From assembly GCF_004362515.1 (NCBI RefSeq), contig NZ_SNXU01000001.1, positions 1,054,001 through 1,118,000 on the forward strand: a stretch of 64,000 bases of DNA, read 5' to 3'. A model generated the notes under the pieces. It was not told the DNA's origin, made no database searches, and was given only the letters and a program-made list of their open reading frames with translations. Numbering within the stretch: position 1 is the stretch's first letter; the number at the start of each line of letters is the position of its first letter. A program made the position numbers and the translations under genes. Of the stretch, positions 8,116 to 16,021 are shown in pieces. The DNA comes from Actinokineospora alba (GTDB lineage: Bacteria > Actinomycetota > Actinomycetes > Mycobacteriales > Pseudonocardiaceae).

Positions 8116-9012
8116 TCAGAACTCGTCGATGAACCTCAGGATCCGGTCCCACAGTGTCTCAGGCCTGCTGGGCTGCTGCGCGGCCGGGCGGCTCGGGCAG
8201 CCCAGGATGTGGAGATAGCGCTGGTCGTCGGGAATCGCTTGGCGACACCACACGCAGGGCTGGGGGGTCTGGCGCGCGATCGAAGCCTGCTGGTTGGCGA
8301 CGAGCTTGCCGAAGTTGGTCGTGGCAGGACGGGTGGGCTGCGGCCGGGTAGCGAGGAGCTTCTTGAAGTCAGTCGTGGCCGCGGGACGCGTGACCTGCGG
8401 CTTGGTGGCGAAGAACGTGCTGTAGTCGGGCTTCCCGGGACTGGCGGACACCGCGGTGATCCGGGACCGCAGGGGCAGGTCCAGCGAACTGTGCTGACCG
8501 ACCTGGACCGTGGTTCCCGACACGCCGGTGTAGGGATCGGCCAGGGTGAACAGCGAGTTCCGGGTGCCGCCGAACGCGCTGAGCGAGTAGCTCCCGCGGG
8601 GCACGGCGACAGTCAGCGGGCTGCCTATCCGCGCCGGGATCACCAAGCCGCTGCGCCCTTGGACGAACCGGTGTCCGGAGACGACGACACTGACCGGGTC
8701 GCCAGCGCGCAAACCCAGGGCACGGGCGGCCGGGGTCAGCGCTGGGTTGATCGACAGCGATCCCAGCTGGGACGAGCCCCGGTCGTCCAGCGACCCGAGG
8801 CGCAGCGGTGCGCCTCTGGCGGTGAACGCCTGCACCGGCATACCCGACTGAGTGAAGATCAGGTCGCGCCGGTCGTAGAGGTACTCGAACGCCCACAAAG
8901 CCAGCGGACCGAGCGGGCCTGCCAGCGCCGAGACGATCTCCAGCGACGCGAACACGCCCTTGCGCTTCTCCGCGCTGGTCAACCGCCAGGACGGCGAATC
9001 CTCACCAGGCAT
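8116..9012 (-). CDS. Unrecognised protein with C-terminal CCHC motif
   Basis: 298 residues, family not recognised. The start ATG gives MPGEDSPSW. There is one possible short membrane-associated helix (IVSALAGPLGPLALWAFEYLY, about 26-46), then a beta-rich middle (about 55-195) with several RIG/VRLS-like strands. A Thr/Pro/Arg linker follows with a repeated motif (FATKPQVTRPAATTDF, then LATRPQPTRPATTNF). A CX2C-X11-HX3C motif (CVWC ... HILGC) looks metal-binding. The protein ends in an amphipathic helix (LWDRILRFIDEF). It lies between map and infA, which are usually close neighbours, so it looks like a lineage-specific insertion. Codon use resembles its neighbours. Confidence 0.8.
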   Translation of the reverse strand: MPGEDSPSWRLTSAEKRKGVFASLEIVSALAGPLGPLALWAFEYLYDRRDLIFTQSGMPVQAFTARGAPLRLGSLDDRGSSQLGSLSINPALTPAARALGLRAGDPVSVVVSGHRFVQGRSGLVIPARIGSPLTVAVPRGSYSLSAFGGTRNSLFTLADPYTGVSGTTVQVGQHSSLDLPLRSRITAVSASPGKPDYSTFFATKPQVTRPAATTDFKKLLATRPQPTRPATTNFGKLVANQQASIARQTPQPCVWCRQAIPDDQRYLHILGCPSRPAAQQPSRPETLWDRILRFIDEF

Positions 9013-9082
9013 CGTCCCCCCAACTCCCGCCGGAAATGACCTTCGCGAAGTATGTCGCGACCAGGCGGCGAGGGGTTACGGG

Positions 9083-9913
9083 TTATTCGGGGGCGGTCAG
9101 GACCCAGGGGCCGTCGTCGGTCACCGCGACGGTGTGTTCCCAGTGGGCGGCGCGGGAGCCGTCGGCGGTGACGACGGTCCAGCCGTCCTCCAGCTCCACC
9201 GTCTCCTCGGCGCCGAGGGTGAGCATCGGCTCGATGGCGATGGCCATGCCGACGCGCAGGCGCGGGCCCTTGCCGGGCTTGCCGTAGTTCGGCAGGAACG
9301 GGTCCATGTGCATGGAGCTGCCGATGCCGTGGCCGCCATATTCGCGGACGATGCCGTACGTGCGGCCGTCGGCGCGCTCCGAGGCGTGGACCGAGGTCTC
9401 CACGGCGTGGGAGATGTCGGTGAGCCGGTTGCCGGGGCGGATGGCTTCGATGCCCGCGAGCATGGACGCCTTGGTGGCGTCGGACAGCGCCTGGTCGGCG
9501 TCGCTGATGCTGCCGACGAACAGGGTCACGGCCGAGTCGCCGTGCCACTCGTCGAGGATGGCGCCGCAGTCGACGGAGATGAGGTCGCCGTCGGCGAGCA
9601 CCTGGGACTTGCTGGGGATGCCGTGGACGATCTGCTCGTTGACCGAGGCGCAGATGCTCGCCGGGAAGCCGTGGTAGCCCTTGAAGGACGGCACGGCCCC
9701 GGCGTCGCGGATGGTCTGCTCGGCGATCTCGTCGAGCTCGGCGGTGCTGACGCCAGCGCGCGCCGCGGCCGCGACGGCGGCCAATGACTTGGCCACCACC
9801 AGGCCCGCGGCGCGCATCGCGTCGAGCTCGCCAGGGGACTTGATCTCGATCATGCGGGAACGCCAGGTCGAGATCGCCATGCGGAGGCCGCCGAACATGC
9901 CACCGCCGCTCAC
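9083..9913 (-). CDS. map: Methionine aminopeptidase, type I
   Basis: Removes N-terminal Met from nascent proteins using a dinuclear metal centre. Metal ligands are visible: the first Asp in SVDCGAILDEWHGDSAV and the second in the same motif, the His in GGHGIG, the Glu in AIEPMLTLG and the Glu in HWEHTVAV. It is 276 residues if started at the GTG at 9913, which overlaps the adk stop as GTGA; an internal Met at about 9853 would give a shorter form. Coupled to adk and secY, the standard secY-adk-map order. Confidence 0.96.
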   Translation of the reverse strand: MSGGGMFGGLRMAISTWRSRMIEIKSPGELDAMRAAGLVVAKSLAAVAAAARAGVSTAELDEIAEQTIRDAGAVPSFKGYHGFPASICASVNEQIVHGIPSKSQVLADGDLISVDCGAILDEWHGDSAVTLFVGSISDADQALSDATKASMLAGIEAIRPGNRLTDISHAVETSVHASERADGRTYGIVREYGGHGIGSSMHMDPFLPNYGKPGKGPRLRVGMAIAIEPMLTLGAEETVELEDGWTVVTADGSRAAHWEHTVAVTDDGPWVLTAPE

Positions 9914-10464
9914 GTCCGAGCGCGGATCGAGTCCAGCACGCGACCGGTGATCTGGTCGACGTCGCCGACCGCGTCGATCGTGATGAGCACGTCGGCGTAG
10001 TAGTCGAGCAGCGGGGCGGTCTCCGAGCGGTACACCTGCTGGCGGTGCCGGATGACCGACTCGTTGTCGTCGTCGCGGCCGCGGGCGAGCAGCCGCTCGA
10101 CCACGACCTCTTCGTCGATCCGGAACTCGACCACAGCGTCGATCTTGGTGTCCGCGGCGCTGAGGATCTCTCCCAGCACCGCGGCCTGACCGACATTGCG
10201 CGGGAAGCCGTCCAACAGGAAGCCGTCGACGGCATCCGGCTGGGCGAGCCGCTCGCGGACCATCTCGTTGGTGACCTCGTCGGGCACGAGCTGCCCCGAG
10301 TCGAGGTACCGCTTGACGTCCTGGCCGAGTTCGGTGTTGTTCGCGATGTGCGCCCGGAAGAGGTCACCGGTGGAGATGTGCGGTACGCCGAGCTTGTGGC
10401 TCAAAGCGGTCGCCTGGGTGCCTTTTCCCGCTCCGGGCGGGCCAACGAGAACAACACGAGTCAC
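9910..10464 (-). CDS. adk: Adenylate kinase, short-lid form
   Basis: Catalyses ATP + AMP to 2 ADP. It has the P-loop GPPGAGKGTQ near the N-terminus, the AMP-binding segment HISTGDLFR, and DGFPRNVGQA. At 184 residues the LID is the short actinobacterial type (ARGRDDDNESVIRHR) without a zinc insert. The start is the GTG at 10464, overlapping the secY stop as GTGA. The open frame upstream of that GTG is only the secY shadow. Confidence 0.96.
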   Translation of the reverse strand: MTRVVLVGPPGAGKGTQATALSHKLGVPHISTGDLFRAHIANNTELGQDVKRYLDSGQLVPDEVTNEMVRERLAQPDAVDGFLLDGFPRNVGQAAVLGEILSAADTKIDAVVEFRIDEEVVVERLLARGRDDDNESVIRHRQQVYRSETAPLLDYYADVLITIDAVGDVDQITGRVLDSIRART

Positions 10465-11765
10465 TTGAGGAACCCTTCGTAGTTTCGCTGCATGAGCTGG
10501 CTCTCGATCTGCTTCACCGTGTCCAGACCGACGCCGACCATGATCAGCACCGCGGTGCCGCCGAACGGGAAGTTCTGGTTCTGCCCCTCGGCAGTGATGT
10601 CGAGGAAGAAGTTCGGCAGAACGGCGATGGTGCCGAGGTAGAGCGAACCGGGCAGGGTGATCCGGCTCAGCACGAAGCTCAGGTAGTCGGAGGTGGAGCG
10701 GCCCGGGCGGATGCCCGGAATGAAGCCGCCGAACTTCTTCATCTCGTCCGCACGCTCGGTGACGTTGAACGTGATCGTGATGTAGAAGTACGTGAAGAAG
10801 ATGATCAAGCCGAAGTACACCGCGATGTGCACCCAGCTGGACTGCTTCGTCAGGTGGTTGGCGACGAACTGGTTCCACCAGGAGCCGCTCTCGGTGCCGA
10901 CCAGCTTGGTGATCAGGTCCGGCAGGTAGAGCAGCGACGAGGCGAAGATGACCGGGATGACGCCCGCCTGGTTCACCTTGAGCGGCAGGTAGGTCGAGGT
11001 GCCGCCGTACATGCGGCGCCCGATCATGCGCTTGGCGTACTGGACCGGGATCCGGCGCTGGCCCTGCTCGACGAACACGACGCTGGCGATGATCAGCAGC
11101 GCGAAGACGCAGACGACCGCGAAGGTCACGCCGCCCTGGTTGTCGAGGATGGTCTTGCCCTCGAACGGGATGCGGGCGGCGATGTTGACGAACATCAGCA
11201 GGGACATGCCGTTGCCGATGCCGCGCTCGGTGATGAGCTCGCCGAACCACATGATCACCGCGGTGCCCGCGGTCATCGTCGTGACGATGACGATCAGGGT
11301 GAAGGTGCTGCCGTTGGGGATGACGTCGTCCGGGCAGTTGCCGAAGAGCTGGTCACCGTTGGCCATGGCCACGATGCCGGTCGCCTGCAGGACGGCGAGG
11401 GCGATCGTCAGGTAGCGCGTGTACTGCGTCAGCTTGCCCTGACCGGCCTGGCCTTCCTTCTTGAGCTGCTCGAACCGTGGAATGACCACGGTGAGCAGTT
11501 GGATGATGATGCTCGCGGTGATGTAGGGCATGATCCCCAGCGCGAACACCGAAAGTTGGAGTAGGGCGCCGCCGCTGAACAGGTTCAGCAGCTGGGTGAT
11601 GCCCTCGGTCTGGACGCCCTCGATGCACTTCTTGACGTTCGGATACGACACACCGGGCGACGGCAGGGCCGCGCCCACGCGGTAGATCGCAATGATGCCG
11701 AGCGTGAAAAGGATCTTGCGGCGCAGGTCCGGCGTCGCGAGAGCCGAGCGGAAGGCGCTGAGCAC
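10461..11765 (-). CDS. secY: Preprotein translocase subunit SecY
   Basis: Channel-forming component of the Sec translocon: 434 residues with about ten membrane helices. Typical segments are RKILFTLGIIAIYRVGAALPSPG at the first helix, GIMPYITASIIIQLL, the ERGIGNGMSLLMFVNI region, and the cytoplasmic loop IPVQYAKRMIGRRMYGG. The GTG start follows GGAGG. Normally directly downstream of rplO; here about 2 kb of accessory DNA separates them, so secY-adk-map needs its own promoter. Confidence 0.97.
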   Translation of the reverse strand: MLSAFRSALATPDLRRKILFTLGIIAIYRVGAALPSPGVSYPNVKKCIEGVQTEGITQLLNLFSGGALLQLSVFALGIMPYITASIIIQLLTVVIPRFEQLKKEGQAGQGKLTQYTRYLTIALAVLQATGIVAMANGDQLFGNCPDDVIPNGSTFTLIVIVTTMTAGTAVIMWFGELITERGIGNGMSLLMFVNIAARIPFEGKTILDNQGGVTFAVVCVFALLIIASVVFVEQGQRRIPVQYAKRMIGRRMYGGTSTYLPLKVNQAGVIPVIFASSLLYLPDLITKLVGTESGSWWNQFVANHLTKQSSWVHIAVYFGLIIFFTYFYITITFNVTERADEMKKFGGFIPGIRPGRSTSDYLSFVLSRITLPGSLYLGTIAVLPNFFLDITAEGQNQNFPFGGTAVLIMVGVGLDTVKQIESQLMQRNYEGFLK

Positions 11766-11873
11766 GCAGGAACCTCCATCGGCGTCACCGGCAACTCAGT
11801 GCCGGTGAACGGCTTAACCGGCTGGTCGCCGGCAGGGAACATGTCCCGACTGCCAGGTGCTGGCAAGCCAGGA

Positions 11874-11901
11874 ACGCTTCGGGGTACCTACCCCGAAGCG
11901 T
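11874..11901 (-). promoter_or_regulatory. Perfect hairpin in the secY 5' leader
   Basis: 11-bp perfect stem (ACGCTTCGGGG / CCCCGAAGCGT) with a 6-base loop, about 110 bases upstream of the secY start. No U-tract follows on either strand. A good -10 hexamer (TACAGT, minus strand, 11909-11914) lies just upstream, so the hairpin would sit at the very 5' end of a secY transcript. Confidence 0.5.
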
Positions 11902-11908
11902 GCTGACG

Positions 11909-11914
11909 ACTGTA
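11909..11914 (-). promoter_or_regulatory. Candidate -10 element for secY-adk-map
   Basis: TACAGT on the minus strand; the -35 region 17-18 bases upstream is poor (TGATAG/GATAGA). Proposed because secY is cut off from the rplO transcript here by a strong terminator and the accessory island. Confidence 0.3.
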
Positions 11915-11973
11915 ACAGCACTACCGGGGCATCTATCACCCATGGGGTGGCCAAACCTGCCACACGGATGGCC

Positions 11974-12597
11974 CTAACGCGGTGATGAAGCTAACATCCC
12001 GGCCATTCCCAGCAGAATCACACCTGTGCCCCGGTCCAGGTTGCGCTGGGCACGCTTGCTCATGCGGACCGCGCGGACGATCGCGCCGATGCCGACGTAG
12101 ATGCTTCCCGCCGCCAACTCGGCCACCAGGTAGACCGCGCCCAGGGTGAGAACCTGGGCCGTGACCTGGCCGCGAGCGGGGTCGATGAACTGCGGGACGA
12201 ACGCGGTGAAGATCAAGACGGCCTTCGGGTTGGTGACCGCCGTGATGAACTCTTTCCTCGCGAGCGCGAAGAGGCTCGGTGCCGTTGTCACGTCGTCGGC
12301 CGCGGTGAAGGCGCCTGCGCGGAAGCTCGTGTAGAGGATCCGGGCGCCGATCCAGACCAGGTACGCGACGCCGACCCATTTGATGACCGTGAGGGCGTGC
12401 TCGGAGGCGGCGAGCAGGCTGCCCAGCCCCGCGGCCACGGCGGCGATAAGGATGGCGAAGCCGGTGAGCCTGCCGAAGAGGCCGGTGACACCGCTCGCGG
12501 GGCCGTAGCGCATGCCGTGGTGCATGCCGAGCAGGTTGTTCGCCCCCGGGGTCATGGCGACCAGGAAGGCGGCGCCGAGGAAGACGAGCAGCCACAT
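11974..12597 (-). CDS. LysE/RhtB-family amino-acid exporter
   Basis: 207-residue membrane protein with about six hydrophobic helices. It has the family N-terminus FLVAMTPGANNLLGMHHG, followed by GRLTGFAILIAAVAAGLG and the mid-protein KEFITAVTNPKAVLIFTAFVPQFIDP. The family exports amino acids such as lysine, arginine, homoserine or threonine; the substrate is not predictable here. It lies in the accessory island between rplO and secY, downstream of a large palindromic element. Confidence 0.9.
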   Translation of the reverse strand: MWLLVFLGAAFLVAMTPGANNLLGMHHGMRYGPASGVTGLFGRLTGFAILIAAVAAGLGSLLAASEHALTVIKWVGVAYLVWIGARILYTSFRAGAFTAADDVTTAPSLFALARKEFITAVTNPKAVLIFTAFVPQFIDPARGQVTAQVLTLGAVYLVAELAAGSIYVGIGAIVRAVRMSKRAQRNLDRGTGVILLGMAGMLASSPR

Positions 12598-12740
12598 AGG
12601 GCCATGCCTACCAGGGGCGATGCCGGCGGCGCGCGTGGATTTCGGCTATCTCACTGTTCGGGCTTGCCGCGGGTTCCTGCTGCGTCCCCGGCTTTCGTGA
12701 GGGTTCCGAGGGATGCGGGTGGTCGGGTGCGAGTCCGGGG

Positions 12741-12861
12741 GCCGTTCGGCTTGATCTGGGGACCCCGGAGAAGGACCTGCGCGGGAAAAGGGGCAGGGTG
12801 ATGAAACTGCCCCGCGCCACGCGAGTTTAGGTCCTTCTCCCCCCAGATAAAGCCGAACGGC
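12741..12861. repeat. Large imperfect palindromic intergenic element, copy 1
   Basis: 121 bases. Outer arms 12741-12778 and 12829-12861 pair almost perfectly apart from a 5-base insertion (ACCCC after CTGGGG) in the left arm only. Nested inside are GCGCGGG/CCCGCGC and GGGGCAG/CTGCCCC. An unpaired AGTTTAGG borders the right arm. The same architecture recurs at 59389-59530. No coding frame and no transposase. Likely a MITE-like or structured RNA element; no target duplication was obvious. Confidence 0.8.
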
Positions 12862-12965
12862 TCTGCGTCGAAGAAGCCAACTGTCTGGAGGTGGCCTGCT
12901 TCGGGTGGCGGTGAGTGGGGGGCTGGTTTAGGACCAGGAGCCATTGCCTTGCCTAGGCGGGTTGG

Positions 12966-13060
12966 CTCGCCTTCCCTCGCCCTCTCCGCACGCTCTTACT
13001 CGCCTTCCCTCGCCCTCCCCGCACGCTCTTACTCGCCTTCCCTCGCCCCTCCCCGCCTCT
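12966..13060. repeat. 33-bp tandem repeat, about 2.9 copies
   Basis: Units start at 12966, 12999 and 13032, each beginning CTCGCCTTCCCTCGCCC; the first two end CCGCACGCTCTTA and differ by one base (CTCT versus CTCC). The third unit decays after about 25 bases. The strand is strongly pyrimidine-biased (C/T), unlike the surroundings. No spacers. Confidence 0.85.
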
Positions 13061-13128
13061 CACCGCATTCCACTCGCCCCATCGCACGCGCCACCCCATC
13101 TCACGCGTCCAGCGGGCGCGGCAGTGGG

Positions 13129-13614
13129 TCAGGCCGTGGGGTGGGTGGGGATTTCGGCGGTCACCTTGGTCGGGGTGGTGGTCAGGGTGGCCCCGCAGCG
13201 AGTGAGGGCCCTGATGGCCGCTGTGTTGTCCGGTGTGGTGTCCGCCCGGACCTTCTGGATGCCCGCCTCGGCGGCGATGTCCAACAGGATGCGCAGGGCG
13301 TCCACGCCGATTCCCTGGCTGCGCATGTGCCTGCCGAGCCACATGCCCGTCTCGGCCGTCCCAGGTTCCTCCAGGCGCCGGAGGCGGATCATTCCGACCG
13401 TTTCCCCGCGCAGCTGGATCGCGTACATCAGCGTGCCCTTGGCGCCGTCGGCGTGGGAGCGGTGGAAGGCGCGGAACGCGGTTCGCCGGGCGTCGGTCCA
13501 ACCGGGTGGGCCCTCGACGGGCGGCATCACGTCATCGGGCTCGGCGTAGGCCACGGCGACCGTCAGGAGGTCCTCGGTCAGGGCTTCGTCGAGCGGGGTC
13601 AGTCGAACGATCAC
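13129..13614 (-). CDS. GNAT-family N-acetyltransferase
   Basis: About 161 residues in the form given. The acetyl-CoA-binding motif A is visible as MWLGRHMRSQGIGVDALRIL (R-S-Q-G-I-G), preceded by the beta-4 strand ETVGMIRLRRLEE and followed by the ADTTPDNTAAIRALTRCG motif B. The RimJ/RimL-like arrangement suggests transfer of acetyl to a small molecule or a protein N-terminus; the substrate is unknown. The start is uncertain: GTG at 13614 (used), GTG at 13635 and TTG at 13650 are all in frame without a clear ribosome-binding site. Part of the island between rplO and secY. Confidence 0.85.
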   Translation of the reverse strand: MIVRLTPLDEALTEDLLTVAVAYAEPDDVMPPVEGPPGWTDARRTAFRAFHRSHADGAKGTLMYAIQLRGETVGMIRLRRLEEPGTAETGMWLGRHMRSQGIGVDALRILLDIAAEAGIQKVRADTTPDNTAAIRALTRCGATLTTTPTKVTAEIPTHPTA

Positions 13615-13664
13615 ACCGAGGAGTGTGTCCCTCACCCGCCGCTGAGCCAACTCTTATCCAGGCA

Positions 13665-13704
13665 CGACAAAGCCGGGCACGCGAGTGCGTGCCCGGCTTT
13701 GTCG
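13665..13704 (-). terminator. Terminator after rplO
   Basis: Perfect 18-bp stem (CGACAAAGCCGGGCACGC and its complement) with a GAGT loop, 16 bases after the rplO stop. No long U-tract follows, but its strength and position mark the end of the S10/spc transcript. Confidence 0.75.
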
Positions 13705-13720
13705 GGTGTTTCTGGCTGGA

Positions 13721-14167
13721 TCAGACCAGCGCGATGGCGGAACCGCCACCGGCGTTGAGCTTCTCCACAGCGCTGCTGGAGAACTTGTCAGCAGTGATGT
13801 CCAGCTTGACGCCGTTCAGGTCCCCGTTGCCGAGGATCTTCACGAGCGAGTTCTTGCGGACGAGACCGGCCTGCACCAGGTCCGGGATACCGACGGCGCC
13901 GCCATCGGGGAACGCCACAGCGACGTCTCCGACGTTGACGACCTGGTACTCGGTCCGGAAGCGGTTCTTGAAGCCCTTGAGCTTCGGGAGCCGCATCTGG
14001 ATCGGCATCTGGCCACCCTCGAAGCGCGCGGGGACGTTCTTGCGCGCCTTGGTGCCCTTGGTACCGCGACCAGCCGTCTTGCCCTTGGAGCCTTCACCGC
14101 GACCGACACGGATCTTGTCGCGCTTGGCGCCGGGGGCCGGACGCAGGTGGTGGATTTTGATCGACAT
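13721..14167 (-). CDS. rplO: 50S ribosomal protein L15
   Basis: 148-residue 23S rRNA-binding protein needed in late large-subunit assembly. The N-terminal Gly/Lys/Arg-rich region (KIHHLRPAPGAKRDKIRVGRGEGSKGK split over motif positions 3-29) and the C-terminal globular part (VNVGDVAVAFPDGG) are typical. Its ATG overlaps the rpmD stop (ATGA). Last gene of the S10/spc operon here, followed by a strong hairpin rather than secY. Confidence 0.97.
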   Translation of the reverse strand: MSIKIHHLRPAPGAKRDKIRVGRGEGSKGKTAGRGTKGTKARKNVPARFEGGQMPIQMRLPKLKGFKNRFRTEYQVVNVGDVAVAFPDGGAVGIPDLVQAGLVRKNSLVKILGNGDLNGVKLDITADKFSSSAVEKLNAGGGSAIALV

Positions 14168-14352
14168 CAGGCGTCGACCTCCTCAACGACTACGAGGTGG
14201 CGGACACAGTGGATCAGGCCACGCACCTCAGGGGTGTCCTCGCGCACCGTCGACTGACGAATCTTGCGCAGGCCGAGAGTCCGGAGGGACTCACGGTGGT
14301 TGCGCTTCGTGCCGATGGTGCTCTTGATCTGGGTCACCTTGAGCTGTGCCAT
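14167..14352 (-). CDS. rpmD: 50S ribosomal protein L30
   Basis: 61 residues, starting MAQLKVTQIKSTIGTKRNHR and with LRTLGLRKIRQSTVREDTP in the middle, the small ferredoxin-like L30 fold. ATG at 14352, one base after the rpsE stop; its own stop overlaps the rplO start. Standard rpsE-rpmD-rplO order. Confidence 0.97.
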   Translation of the reverse strand: MAQLKVTQIKSTIGTKRNHRESLRTLGLRKIRQSTVREDTPEVRGLIHCVRHLVVVEEVDA

Positions 14353-14353
14353 G

Positions 14354-15028
14354 TCATCCCACCTGCCCAGCGGCCGCGGCCGCCGCACGGGCGCGGAGCA
14401 TGCCTGCCGGAGCGACGTCCTCGAGGGGGAGGCCACGACGGGCCGCGACCTCTTCCGGACGCTGCAGACCCTTGAGGGCCGCAACGGTGGCGTGCACGAT
14501 GTTGATGGCGTTGTCGCTACCCAGCGACTTCGACAGCACGTCGTGGACGCCCGCGCACTCCAGCACGGCGCGAACCGGGCCACCGGCGATAACACCGGTA
14601 CCGGCGCTGGCCGGGCGCAGGAGCACCACGCCGGCAGCCTTCTCGCCCTGGATGGGGTGCGGGATGGTGCCACCGATACGCGGGACGCGGAAGAAGTTCT
14701 TCTTGGCTTCCTCCACACCCTTCGCGATCGCGGCGGGCACCTCCTTGGCCTTGCCGTAGCCGACACCGACCATGCCGTCGCCGTCACCGACCACGACCAG
14801 GGCGGTGAAGCTGAAGCGACGACCACCCTTCACGACCTTGGCGACGCGGTTGATCGCCACAACGCGCTCGAGGTGCGGGCTCTTCTCCTGAGCCTGACCA
14901 CGACCGCCACCATCGCGACGGTCGCCGCGACCGCGACGCTCGCCACGCTCGCCGCCCTGGCCACCGCCCTGGCCGCCCTGGCCGCCAGGTCCGCCCTGGC
15001 CGCCGAACTGCCGCGTACGTCCCGGCAT
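14354..15028 (-). CDS. rpsE: 30S ribosomal protein S5
   Basis: 224-residue protein important for decoding accuracy. The double-stranded-RNA-like S5 domain starts at LERVVAINRVAKVVKGGRRF, and the C-terminal domain contains GTGVIAGGPVRAVLE. The first 40 residues are an unusual low-complexity run of Gly, Gln and Arg (GGQGGPGGQGGQGG, then GERGERRGRGDRR), an actinobacterial-type N-terminal extension. Start ATG at 15028 with GGAAGGAA upstream. Confidence 0.97.
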   Translation of the reverse strand: MPGRTRQFGGQGGPGGQGGQGGGQGGERGERRGRGDRRDGGGRGQAQEKSPHLERVVAINRVAKVVKGGRRFSFTALVVVGDGDGMVGVGYGKAKEVPAAIAKGVEEAKKNFFRVPRIGGTIPHPIQGEKAAGVVLLRPASAGTGVIAGGPVRAVLECAGVHDVLSKSLGSDNAINIVHATVAALKGLQRPEEVAARRGLPLEDVAPAGMLRARAAAAAAGQVG

Positions 15029-15059
15029 CAGGCGTTCCTTCCCTTGTTGCTCTGCATGA

Positions 15060-15461
15060 TCAGAACTCCAGCCCCGCGCCGCGGGCCGCGTCGGCCAGCG
15101 CCGCGATACGGCCGGTGTACTTGTTGCCGCCGCGGTCGAACACGACCGCGGAGATGCCGGCGTCCTTGGCCCGACCGGCAACCAGCTCGCCGACCTTGGC
15201 CGAACGGGCCTTCTTGTCGCCGTCGACCGCGCGGACATCCGCCTCGAGGGAGGTTGCCGACGCGAGCGTGCGGCCCGCGAGGTCGTCGACGATCTGCACG
15301 GTGATGTGCCGCGCCGACCGGTGAACGACCAGGCGAGGACGCTCCGGCGTACCGCTGATCTTCTTGCGGAGCCGGAAGTGCCTGCGGGTCTTCGAGACGC
15401 GGCGCTTGGTGGACACATCGGTGCCCACCGGCTTGCGCTTCGTGATAGTCGCTTCGCTCAT
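15060..15461 (-). CDS. rplR: 50S ribosomal protein L18
   Basis: 133-residue 5S rRNA-binding protein. Typical segments: KTRRHFRLRKKISGTPERPR, VHRSARHITVQIVDD and FDRGGNKYTGRIAALADAAR. The ATG at 15461 is preferred; a GTG two codons upstream (15467) overlaps the rplF stop and is an alternative. Between rplF and rpsE as expected. Confidence 0.96.
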   Translation of the reverse strand: MSEATITKRKPVGTDVSTKRRVSKTRRHFRLRKKISGTPERPRLVVHRSARHITVQIVDDLAGRTLASATSLEADVRAVDGDKKARSAKVGELVAGRAKDAGISAVVFDRGGNKYTGRIAALADAARGAGLEF

Positions 15462-15463
15462 GA

Positions 15464-16003
15464 TCACTTACCCGTCTTTCCGACCTTGCGGCGGATCTTC
15501 TCGCCGGAGTACCGGACGCCCTTGCCCTTGTACGGGTCGGGCTTGCGCAGCTTGCGGATGTTGGCGGCGATTTCGCCGACTCGCTGCTTGTCGATACCCG
15601 AGACGGAGAACTTGGTGGGGCTCTCCACGGTGAAGGTGATGCCCTCGGGGGCGACGACCTTCACCGGGTGGCTGAAGCCGAGCGCGAACTCGAGGTCCGA
15701 ACCCTTCGCCATGACGCGGTAACCGACGCCGTGGATCTCAAGCTTCTTCTCGTAGCCCTCGGTGACACCGACGACCAGGTTGTTGACAAGCGAACGGGTC
15801 AGACCGTGCAGCGCACGGCTCTGCCGCTCGTCGTTGGGGCGCTTGACCTCAAGCGTGCCGTCCTCGGCGCGCTCGACGACAATGGGCTCCGAGACGGTGA
15901 GTGCCAGGGTGCCCTTGGGGCCCTTCACGCTGACGTTCTGACCGTCGATGTTGATGTCGACCCCAGCCGGGACGGGGATCGGAAGCCTTCCGATGCGAGA
16001 CAT
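15464..16003 (-). CDS. rplF: 50S ribosomal protein L6
   Basis: 179 residues forming two duplicated alpha-beta domains near the sarcin-ricin loop and factor-binding site. Visible landmarks: MSRIGRLPIPVPAGVDI, VKGPKGTLALTV, and the C-terminal signature PDPYKGKGVRYSGEKIRRK. Spacing to rpsH is 18 bases. Confidence 0.98.
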   Translation of the reverse strand: MSRIGRLPIPVPAGVDINIDGQNVSVKGPKGTLALTVSEPIVVERAEDGTLEVKRPNDERQSRALHGLTRSLVNNLVVGVTEGYEKKLEIHGVGYRVMAKGSDLEFALGFSHPVKVVAPEGITFTVESPTKFSVSGIDKQRVGEIAANIRKLRKPDPYKGKGVRYSGEKIRRKVGKTGK

Positions 16004-16021
16004 ACGTTGCTCCCCCTTCCC

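Larger units (their letters stand above)
12598..13128. other. Non-coding stretch between LysE-type and GNAT genes
   Basis: About 530 bases without a supportable gene. It holds the palindromic element (12741-12861) and the 33-bp tandem repeat (12966-13060). The rest is GC-rich sequence in which I see nothing further. Confidence 0.7.

Noticed and set aside
9910..11250. Long minus-strand frame joining the adk coding sequence to an upstream Arg/His/Pro-rich stretch
   Set aside because: The upstream part lies inside secY in another frame; adk begins at the GTG at 10464 that overlaps the secY stop.
12966..13060. CRISPR array
   Set aside because: Units are contiguous 33-bp tandem repeats with no spacers and no cas genes nearby.
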